From: Proteobacteria bacterium UBA964
Lineage (GTDB): Bacteria; Pseudomonadota; Gammaproteobacteria; Steroidobacterales; Steroidobacteraceae
Reading direction: 5' to 3'
DNA: 15,446 bases
Assembly: GCA_002292945.1 (NCBI GenBank)
Contig: DBCG01000120.1
Coordinates: 1 to 15,446, forward strand
A program made the translations under genes and the position numbers. Within the stretch, counting starts at the first letter, position 1. Every line of letters begins with the position of its first letter. Positions 8,436-14,792 of the stretch are shown piece by piece. Under the pieces are notes generated by a model, which had not been told where the DNA came from, did not search any database, and saw only the letters and a program-made list of their open reading frames with translations.

Positions 8436-9274
8436 CGCCATGGGTCGACGCCGCCGGGACGGCGCACACCACGGCGACCGAGGCGCGCATCGTCTGCTTG
8501 GTACCGAGCATCACCGAGTTGCTGTGCGATCTGGGCCTTGCCGCCCAGCTCGTCGGTCGGACCGGTTTCTGCATCCATCCGCGCGAGGCGCTGCGTTCGG
8601 TCGCGAAGGTCGGCGGCACCAAGGATGTCGATGTCGACAGGGTGCGCAGCCTCGATCCCACCCATGTGATCGTCAACATCGACGAGAACACCCGTGAGAC
8701 CGCCGAACGCCTCGCGCAATGCGTGCCGAACCTCATCGTCACCCACCCGCTCGGGCCGCTCGACAATCCGCCGCTTTATCGGCTGCTCGGCGGCATCTTC
8801 GGGCGCAGTGCCGAGGCCGAGGCGCTCGCCTCGCGCTTCGACACCGCGCTGCAGGCGCTTCGAGCGACGCAGACCGCAGAGCACGGGGCGCCGCCGGAGC
8901 GCGTGCTGTATCTCATCTGGCGCGACCCGTGGATGACCGTCGGCCCGGACACCTACATCGCCCGCATGCTCGGCCTCGTCGGCTGGCAGGCGTGGTCGCC
9001 GCCGAGCACCGACCGCTACCCGACGCTGCAACTCGGGTCGGCTGCAGGCGCCGTCGATCGGGTGCTGCTGAGCAGCGAACCTTATGCGTTCCGCGACAAG
9101 CATCTGGCCGAGGTGGCCACAGCGCTGCCGGAGGCCACGGTGACCCTCATCGATGGTGAGCAGGTGTCGTGGTACGGTAGCCGCGCCATCGAGGGCATCA
9201 CTTATCTCAGCGACTATGCCCGTCGCGCCCGAAGATCGAACCCTGGAGACCTGTATGTCACTGCAGACCGTTGA
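8432..9274 (+). CDS. Helical-backbone metal receptor / BtuF-like binding protein without signal peptide
   Basis: The 280-residue protein belongs to the COG0614 type (periplasmic-binding fold with a single helical linker, as in BtuF and iron-siderophore binding proteins). It has IVCLVPSITELLCDLGLAA near the N-terminus, then RTGFCIHP, VGGTKDVDVDRVRSLDPTH, ENTRETAE, and YLIWRDPWMTVGPDTYIARML in the second lobe (the last spans about 165-185). Relatives are often labelled cobalamin-binding or ABC-transporter binding proteins, yet this one has no signal peptide or lipobox. The GTG start overlaps the aceK stop (GTGA), and earlier in-frame codons lie inside aceK and encode no hydrophobic leader, so the product is probably cytoplasmic. 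No permease or ATPase gene is nearby. Ligand unknown; a corrinoid or metal-related role is only suggested by family. Its last 20 bases overlap the next gene, so all three are likely translated in sequence. Confidence 0.85.
   Translation: MTPWVDAAGTAHTTATEARIVCLVPSITELLCDLGLAAQLVGRTGFCIHPREALRSVAKVGGTKDVDVDRVRSLDPTHVIVNIDENTRETAERLAQCVPNLIVTHPLGPLDNPPLYRLLGGIFGRSAEAEALASRFDTALQALRATQTAEHGAPPERVLYLIWRDPWMTVGPDTYIARMLGLVGWQAWSPPSTDRYPTLQLGSAAGAVDRVLLSSEPYAFRDKHLAEVATALPEATVTLIDGEQVSWYGSRAIEGITYLSDYARRARRSNPGDLYVTADR
9245..9249 (+). promoter_or_regulatory. Ribosome binding site fixing the crotonase start
   Basis: GGAGA lies five bases before the ATG at 9255 and within the end of the preceding gene. 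It selects ATG 9255 over an in-frame start at 9153, which would add 34 residues of unrelated sequence read out of frame through the binding-protein gene. Confidence 0.7.
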
Positions 9275-10046
9275 GATCACCCAAGACGACGACATCGTGA
9301 CGCTGCGCCTGAACCGCCCGGACGCCGCCAATGCGGTCGATCTGCAGATGGCGCGTGATCTTTTGACGGCTGCCGAACACTGCGCGACCACCCCAGGCGT
9401 ACGCGCCGTGGTGCTCACCGGCAAGGGCAAGATGTTCAGCGGCGGTGGCGATGTGCCCGCCTTCGTCGCCGCGGGCGACGGCGCCGGCGCGCTGTTGCGC
9501 GACATCACGACGCCGCTGCACGCCGCGATCGCGCGTTTGGTGCGGATGGATGCGCCGCTCGTGGTGGCGGTCAACGGCACGGCCGCGGGCGCAGGCTTCA
9601 GCATGGCGCTCGCGGGCGATGTGGTCATCGCCGCCGCATCCGCCAAGTTCACCATGGCCTACACCAAGATCGGCCTGTCGCCCGACGGCAGCGGCAGCTT
9701 CTATCTGCCTCGCCTCGTCGGACTCCTGCGGGCGAAAGAACTGATGCTGCTCAACCCGGTGCTGAGCGCCGAGCAAGCCTTGGGCTATGGGCTGCTCACC
9801 GAGGTCGTGGCAGATGATGCCTTGGCGACGCGCGCGATGGAGATCGCGCGGCAACTGGCCGCCGGACCCACCCTCGCCTACGGCAAGGTGAAGCGTCTGC
9901 TGGCCGCGAGCCACCACAACACGCTGGAACAACAGCTCGCCTTGGAGGGAGATGCCATATCCTCGCTCGGCGGCACGACCGCTGACGCCCGCGAAGGCCT
10001 CGCCGCCTTCTCCGAGCGCCGCAAGCCGAAGTTCACCGGCCGCTGA
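9255..10046 (+). CDS. Enoyl-CoA hydratase/isomerase family protein, PaaG-like isomerase
   Basis: The 263-residue crotonase-fold protein acts on acyl-CoA thioesters in the cytoplasm. Oxyanion-hole segments are FSGGGDV (61-67) and NGTAAGAGFSMALAGD (107-122). The two glutamates of classical enoyl-CoA hydratase (rat Glu144 and Glu164) are replaced by Ser116 and Tyr136. In their place is Asp144 in GLSPDGSGSFYLPRLVG, matching the catalytic aspartate of PaaG-type 1,2-epoxyphenylacetyl-CoA isomerases and related enoyl-CoA isomerases. The C-terminal EGLAAFSERRKPKFTGR is also PaaG-like. Isomerase rather than hydratase activity is therefore likely. No other phenylacetate genes are nearby, so the substrate is uncertain; it may act in unsaturated fatty-acid or branched acyl-CoA breakdown. 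It is the last gene of the icd-aceK run and ends 24 bases before icmF, which converges on it. Confidence 0.9.
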   Translation: MSLQTVEITQDDDIVTLRLNRPDAANAVDLQMARDLLTAAEHCATTPGVRAVVLTGKGKMFSGGGDVPAFVAAGDGAGALLRDITTPLHAAIARLVRMDAPLVVAVNGTAAGAGFSMALAGDVVIAAASAKFTMAYTKIGLSPDGSGSFYLPRLVGLLRAKELMLLNPVLSAEQALGYGLLTEVVADDALATRAMEIARQLAAGPTLAYGKVKRLLAASHHNTLEQQLALEGDAISSLGGTTADAREGLAAFSERRKPKFTGR

Positions 10047-10071
10047 GGCCGGCGAGGCCGGCGAGGCCGGT
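10035..10071. repeat. GC-rich hairpin and 9-bp tandem repeat at the convergent gene ends
   Basis: GAGGCCGGC is repeated three times (10045-10071, the last copy ending in T), covering the whole gap between crotonase and icmF. CCGGCC (10036-10041) can pair with GGCCGG (10047-10052) around a five-base loop at the crotonase stop, and ACCGGCC can pair alternatively with GGCCGGT (10065-10071). The structure could slow or stop polymerase from both sides, but there is no T-tract, so a terminator role is unproven. Confidence 0.4.
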
Positions 10072-13000
10072 CAGACGCTGCGCCGGTACTGGCCGCCGAC
10101 GGAATAGAGGGCGCGCGAGACCTGCCCGAGCGAGGCGTGCCGGACGGCCTCCATCAGGGCGCCGAACACATTGCCACCGCGTGCCGCGGTGTCCTGCAAC
10201 TGCGCGACCACGGCAGCCGTGCGCTCGGCGTGCCGCCGCTGGAAGGCCTGTACCGCCTGCACCTGGTCCTGCTTCTCCTCTTCGGTGGAACGGATCAGCG
10301 CGGCACCCTGGTGCTCCTCGCTCGCATCGGTCTCCGAGAGGAACGTGTTGACCCCGACGATCGGCAGGCGCCCATCGTGCTTCAAGGTCTCGTAGTAGAG
10401 GCTCTCTTCCTGGATCTTGCCGCGCTGGTACATCGTCTCCATCGCGCCGAGCACGCCGCCGCGTTCGCTGATCGACTCGAACTCGCGATAGACCGCCTCC
10501 TCGACGAGATCGGTGAGGTGCTCGATGAGCAGCGAGCCCGCCCACGGGTTCTGGTTCTTGTTGAGACCGAGCTCGCGGTTGATGATGAGCTGGATCGCGA
10601 CCGCCCGGCGCACGCTCTCCTCGGTGGGCGTGGTCAAGGCTTCGTCGTAGGCGTTGGTGTGCAAAGAGTTGCAGTTGTCGAAGAGCGCGTACAGCGCCTG
10701 CAGCGTGGTGCGGGTGTCGTTGAACTGGATCTCGCGCGCGTGCAGCGAACGGCCCGAGGTCTGGATGTGGTACTTGAGCATCTGCGAACGCGGACCGGCG
10801 CCATAGCGCTCGCGCATCGCGCGGGCCCAGATGCGGCGCGCCACGCGGCCGATCACCGCGTACTCGGGGTCCATGCCGTTCGAGAAGAAGAACGACAGGT
10901 TCGGCGCGAACTCGTCGATCTTCATGCCGCGTGAGAGGTAGTACTCGACGATGGTGAAGCCGTTCGAGAGCGTGAACGCGAGTTGGCTGATCGGGTTCGC
11001 GCCGGCTTCGGCGATGTGGTACCCGGAGATCGACACGGAGTAGAAATTGCGCACGCCGTGACGGCTGAAGTATTCCTGCACATCGCCCATCATCCGCAGC
11101 GCGAACTCGGTGGAGAAGATGCAGGTGTTCTGCGCCTGGTCCTCCTTGAGGATGTCCGCCTGCACGGTGCCGCGCACCAGCGTGAGCGTCTCGGCGACCA
11201 GACGCTCATATTCGGACTCCGACAGGCCGTGACCGACCATCATCCCGGAGTGCAGCCCGAGCAGTGCGAGCCCGGAGCCATCGTGACCCTCGGGCAGCTC
11301 GCCGCGATAGGCGCAGGACGGCACCCCGCGCGCGCGGTCGAGGGCACGCAGTTCGGCGATGCGTGCCGCCGCCTGCGGCCAGCGCCCCTCGGCCTTGAGG
11401 AATCGCTCGACGCGCTGATCGATCGCGGTGTTCATGAACATCGCGAGCAACATCGGCGCCGGACCGTTGATCGTCATCGAGACCGAGGTCGTGGGCGCGC
11501 ACAGATCGAAGCCCGAGTAGAGCTTCTTCATGTCATCGAGCGTCGCGATGGAGACGCCGGAATTGCCGGTGCGGCCGTAGATGTCGGGGCGGGTGTCCGG
11601 ATCCTCGCCGTAGAGCGTGGTCGAATCGAACGCCGTCGAGAGCCGGGCGAACTTCTGGCCCCGCGCGAGGTAGTGGAAGCGCCGGTTGGTGCGCTCCGGC
11701 GAACCCTCGCCGGCGAACATGCGGATCGGGTCCTCTTCTTCGCGGCGATACGGATAGACGCCCGCGGTATAGGGATAGGCGCCCGGCAGGTTTTCGAGCA
11801 ACAAGAAGCGCAGCGTCTCGCCCCAGTCGCGGAACGAGGGCGCGACGATCTTCGGGATGCGGTTGCGGCTCAGCGACTCGGTGTAGTTGGGGCCGCGCAG
11901 CTCACGCCCGCGGACCTCGTAGGTGTACTCGTCGGCGCGCACGGCCGCGGCGCGCTGCGGCCACTCGCGAAGCGCCGCGACCCCCTCGGGGCCGACCGCC
12001 GCCAACGCCCCATCGTAACGCGTCCGCAACCCCACCATCGAGCCGTCCGCCGCAGCGCCGCCCGAGGCGGCTGCCGCGCCATAGGCGTCGAGCGGTGCCG
12101 GCAGCGCCGGATCACCGAGCTCACGCAATGATTCGTGCAGCACATAGGCCCGACGCGCCGCCTCCGCCTGCCCTTCCGCGCGCGCTCGCACTGCACGCCC
12201 CTGGGCCGCGATCTCGGCGAGATAACGCGCACGCGCGCCGGGGATCAGCGGGTCGTGCGACACGAACTCCATCGGACCGGGATCGGCCACGGTCCAGCGA
12301 CGCTCGCCGATCGACTTGCCGTCGAGGTGCCGACCGATCGCATCGAAGAGGCGGTTGACGCCCGGATCGTTGAAGCGGCTGGCGATGGTCGGGTAGACGG
12401 GCAGCTCGGCATCGGTGCGCGCGAAGTCGGCCGGATGGTTGCGCCGCCACTGCTTGCGCACATCGCGCAGCGCGTCCTCGGCACCGCGCCGCTCGAATTT
12501 GTTGAGGACCACGATCTCGGCGAAGTCGAGCATGTCGATCTTCTCGAGCTGGCTCGCCGCGCCGTACTCGCTGGTCATGACATAGACCGGCAGGTCGACA
12601 TGATCGACGACCTCGGAGTCGCTCTGGCCGATGCCGGCGGTCTCGACGACGATCAGATCGAACCCCGCCAACTGGTAGAGCGCGATGACATCGTTGAGCA
12701 CCGCCGAGGTGGCGAGGTTTCGGCGCCGGGTCGCGAGGGAACGCATGTAGATGTTCGGCGCCGCGAGGCTGTTCATGCGGATGCGATCGCCGAGCAGCGC
12801 CCCGCCCGAGCGACGGCGGGTCGGGTCGACCGCCACCACGGCGATCTGTGCATCGGGGAAGTGCCGCACGAAGCGCTGCAGCAGCTCGTCGTTGAGCGAA
12901 CTCTTGCCGGCGCCGCCGGTGCCGGTGATTCCGACCACCGGTGCACGCCGCACATTGGCCGCGATCGCCTGACGGATCTTCCCCCGGACCGACGCCTCGG

Positions 13001-13562
13001 CGTCATCGGCGCCCTCGAGCACCGAGATCGTGCGACCGATGTGCCGGTGGTCGCGCGCTTCGAGCGGCTGGTATTCGTAGCGCGGGCGACGGCTCGCCCG
13101 GACCCGCTGCATCACATCGCGGATCATGCCGACGAGACCGAGCGTGCGGCCATCCTCCGGGGTGTAGATCTTCTCGATGCCGTGGCGCTCGAGCGCCTCG
13201 ATCTCGTGCGGCGCGATCGTCCCGCCCCCGCCGATCACCACGCGGATGTGCTCGCAGCCGCGCTCGCGGAGCATGTCGACCATGTAGGTGAAGTACTCGT
13301 TGTGCCCGCCCTGGTAGGAGCTGACCGCGATGCCATCGGCATCCTCGTCGATGGCGGCCCGCACGATGTCGGCGACCGAACGGTTGTGGCCGAGGTGCAC
13401 GACCTCGGCGCCCTCGGCCTGCAGGAGGCGACGGATGAGGTTGATGGCGGCATCGTGGCCATCGAACAACGAGGCCGCGGTGACGAACCGCAGCGGGGTA
13501 CCCGTGCTCTCGGCGGCAACGGTTTCCTCGGACATCGGCAGACGGGCGGGTTCGGCGGACAT
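10071..13562 (-). CDS. icmF: Fused isobutyryl-CoA mutase (B12-binding domain, G-protein chaperone and mutase in one chain)
   Basis: The 1163-residue protein interconverts isobutyryl-CoA and n-butyryl-CoA with adenosylcobalamin. Residues about 24-150 are the B12-binding domain, with SLFDGHDAAIN giving axial His36 and the HLGHNRSV and SSYQGGH loops. Residues about 205-425 are the MeaI-type GTPase chaperone: Walker A GTGGAGKSS (214-222, Lys220), VAVDPTRRRSGGALLGDR, VVETAGIGQ, and NKFE (354-357). An Ala/Gly-rich linker (about 480-515) leads to the mutase domain. Specificity residues are Phe616 in RMFAGEGSPERT and Gln811 in EDQAQNTC, the Phe/Gln pair of isobutyryl-CoA mutases rather than the Tyr/Arg of methylmalonyl-CoA mutase. 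An extra stretch of about 50 residues (about 735-785) precedes RGTVQADILKED, making it longer than the roughly 1090-residue Cupriavidus enzyme. ATG 13562 has a GGAG site six bases upstream. A TetR gene diverges from it, and a palindrome overlaps its promoter. Confidence 0.96.
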   Translation of the reverse strand: MSAEPARLPMSEETVAAESTGTPLRFVTAASLFDGHDAAINLIRRLLQAEGAEVVHLGHNRSVADIVRAAIDEDADGIAVSSYQGGHNEYFTYMVDMLRERGCEHIRVVIGGGGTIAPHEIEALERHGIEKIYTPEDGRTLGLVGMIRDVMQRVRASRRPRYEYQPLEARDHRHIGRTISVLEGADDAEASVRGKIRQAIAANVRRAPVVGITGTGGAGKSSLNDELLQRFVRHFPDAQIAVVAVDPTRRRSGGALLGDRIRMNSLAAPNIYMRSLATRRRNLATSAVLNDVIALYQLAGFDLIVVETAGIGQSDSEVVDHVDLPVYVMTSEYGAASQLEKIDMLDFAEIVVLNKFERRGAEDALRDVRKQWRRNHPADFARTDAELPVYPTIASRFNDPGVNRLFDAIGRHLDGKSIGERRWTVADPGPMEFVSHDPLIPGARARYLAEIAAQGRAVRARAEGQAEAARRAYVLHESLRELGDPALPAPLDAYGAAAASGGAAADGSMVGLRTRYDGALAAVGPEGVAALREWPQRAAAVRADEYTYEVRGRELRGPNYTESLSRNRIPKIVAPSFRDWGETLRFLLLENLPGAYPYTAGVYPYRREEEDPIRMFAGEGSPERTNRRFHYLARGQKFARLSTAFDSTTLYGEDPDTRPDIYGRTGNSGVSIATLDDMKKLYSGFDLCAPTTSVSMTINGPAPMLLAMFMNTAIDQRVERFLKAEGRWPQAAARIAELRALDRARGVPSCAYRGELPEGHDGSGLALLGLHSGMMVGHGLSESEYERLVAETLTLVRGTVQADILKEDQAQNTCIFSTEFALRMMGDVQEYFSRHGVRNFYSVSISGYHIAEAGANPISQLAFTLSNGFTIVEYYLSRGMKIDEFAPNLSFFFSNGMDPEYAVIGRVARRIWARAMRERYGAGPRSQMLKYHIQTSGRSLHAREIQFNDTRTTLQALYALFDNCNSLHTNAYDEALTTPTEESVRRAVAIQLIINRELGLNKNQNPWAGSLLIEHLTDLVEEAVYREFESISERGGVLGAMETMYQRGKIQEESLYYETLKHDGRLPIVGVNTFLSETDASEEHQGAALIRSTEEEKQDQVQAVQAFQRRHAERTAAVVAQLQDTAARGGNVFGALMEAVRHASLGQVSRALYSVGGQYRRSV

Positions 13563-13622
13563 GGTGTGCTCCAGGGTCGACGCGAGGATGGCCAGCGGGG
13601 CGCTATCGCCCGATTTGACCCG

Positions 13623-13650
13623 ATGGTATCAGTCTTTACTCATGAGTAAA
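13623..13650 (-). promoter_or_regulatory. Candidate icmF promoter
   Basis: On the minus strand TTTACT (13650-13645) serves as -35 and TACCAT (13628-13623) as -10, with a 16-base spacer. The -10 is preceded by TGA, making an extended -10 (TGATACCAT). The predicted start is near 13616, leaving a leader of about 54 bases with the GGAG ribosome site at 13572-13569. The -35 lies inside the 18-bp palindrome, so a bound repressor would block the promoter directly. Confidence 0.5.
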
Positions 13651-13651
13651 G
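13634..13651. promoter_or_regulatory. 18-bp perfect palindrome, likely TetR operator
   Basis: CTTTACTCATGAGTAAAG is its own reverse complement over all 18 bases and is AT-rich within a GC-rich region. It sits in the 107-bp gap between divergent icmF and a TetR gene, 19 bases before the TetR start, over the icmF -35. Position, size and symmetry are those of operators bound by dimeric TetR repressors. A TTGACC at 13615-13620 could serve as -35 for the TetR gene, with a poor -10 inside the palindrome, so autoregulation is plausible. Confidence 0.7.
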
Positions 13652-13669
13652 TCCCGGCAGACTCTCGCC

Positions 13670-14314
13670 ATGCCGTTCGCCCCGCCTGTCCAGGGTTCTC
13701 CTTGGCTCGACCCGCAAGACCGCTCACGGCTGCGGGCGCGCAAGCGCGAAGCGGTGATCCTCGCGGCGGCGCGCGCCTTCCGCGACCGTGGCTACCATCA
13801 CACCTCGCTCGATGAGATCGCGGCCGGCCTCGGCATCACCAAGCCGACCATCTATGCCCTCTTCGACGGCAAAGAAGACCTGCTCTTCGAGTGCTTCCTC
13901 GCCGGCGTCGAGCCGCTGCGCGCTGCGTTCCGCGAAGTCGAGACCCGTGGCGCCTCGGGCCGCGAACGGCTGTTGTCGGTGGCGCACCGCTATGCCGTGG
14001 CGATCACCGGGGAGTTCGGCTGGGTGATGGTGCGGGTCGAGGGCGAGGATCTGAGCCCAGCCATGAGTGCACGCATCAAGTCCCTGAAATCGGAGATCGA
14101 CCAAGGCCTGCGGTCGCTGATCCGCAAAGGCATCGCCGACGGTTCGATCGCGCCCTGCGACCCGAAGATGACGGCGTTCGCCCTGGCGGGCGCGCTCAAC
14201 TGGATCGCATTCTGGCACCGGTCGGAATCGTCCCCCGCAGCGGGCGCACTCGACCCGAAGACCCTCGCCGCACGCCTGCTGCAGGTCTTCGAATCAGGCC
14301 TCGAGCCGCGCTGA
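13670..14314 (+). CDS. TetR/AcrR family transcriptional regulator, divergent from icmF
   Basis: The 214-residue protein has a short basic N-terminal arm (SRLRARKREAVI), then a TetR helix-turn-helix at about 45-68 (TSLDEIAAGLGITKPTIYALF), followed by GKEDLLFEC. The remainder is a helical ligand-binding and dimer domain with a hydrophobic C-terminal helix (FALAGALNWIAFWH). Divergence from icmF and the 18-bp palindrome between them make it the probable local repressor of icmF and of itself, perhaps sensing an acyl-CoA. Both the role and the ligand are inferred from position. No strong ribosome site precedes the ATG. Its 3' end overlaps the convergent MaoC gene by 21 bp. Confidence 0.92.
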   Translation: MPFAPPVQGSPWLDPQDRSRLRARKREAVILAAARAFRDRGYHHTSLDEIAAGLGITKPTIYALFDGKEDLLFECFLAGVEPLRAAFREVETRGASGRERLLSVAHRYAVAITGEFGWVMVRVEGEDLSPAMSARIKSLKSEIDQGLRSLIRKGIADGSIAPCDPKMTAFALAGALNWIAFWHRSESSPAAGALDPKTLAARLLQVFESGLEPR

Positions 14315-14776
14315 GCGTTTTGCGCGACCCGCGAGGGTCTCGACGAGGTTGATGCTGAGGCAGGTGAAGACCACTTCGCCGCGGCGGTTCTCGAGGGTGT
14401 ATCGCATCTCGACAACACCCCTTCCCGGATCGGACGCCGATGGGCGCAGACCGACGCACTCCCACCGGGCACGCACCTCATCGCCCGCACGCAGCGCCAC
14501 GGGCCAGCGCACATCCTGCCAAGCCACACCGCAGATCCAGGCGATGTCGCCGCTGATGCTGTGATCGAGCCGGCGCCACAGCGCCGCGGTGAACAACCCC
14601 GAGGCGATCACCTCACCGAACACCGATGACTTGGCGGCTTCCGGGTCGGCGTGGAAGTACTGCGGGTCGTAGCGCCGCGCGTACTCGAGCATCTCCTCGC
14701 GATCGACGCGGCTCCAAGAGGATTGCGCCGACTCGCCGACGGCGAGATCTTCGAGGCACCGTCCGGCCTGGGTCAT
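14294..14776 (-). CDS. MaoC family dehydratase (hot-dog fold, R-specific enoyl-CoA hydratase-like)
   Basis: The 160-residue single hot-dog domain is typical of stand-alone MaoC-like hydratases, which add water to or remove it from acyl-CoA substrates. The catalytic region is YARRYDPQYFHADPEAA: Asp37 and His42 fit the D-x4-H pair, with Gln39 where many members have Asn. FGEVIASGLFTAALWRRL (about 53-70) forms the central hot-dog helix region. The start at 14776 lies 16 bases after the stop of the upstream TetR gene on the same strand, with only a weak AGGG next to the ATG, so cotranscription is likely. The 3' end overlaps the convergent TetR gene by 21 bp. The natural substrate is unknown; acyl-CoA catabolism is suggested by IcmF and the crotonase nearby. 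Confidence 0.92.
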   Translation of the reverse strand: MTQAGRCLEDLAVGESAQSSWSRVDREEMLEYARRYDPQYFHADPEAAKSSVFGEVIASGLFTAALWRRLDHSISGDIAWICGVAWQDVRWPVALRAGDEVRARWECVGLRPSASDPGRGVVEMRYTLENRRGEVVFTCLSINLVETLAGRAKRSARLEA

Positions 14777-14792
14777 CCCTGGAGCGCGGCGC

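Noticed and set aside
12135..13649. 504-codon open frame on the plus strand opposite icmF
   Set aside because: It is antisense to conserved B12-binding and GTPase domains and has a composition typical of reverse shadows; no motif seen. A second one at 10983-12131 was dropped for the same reason.
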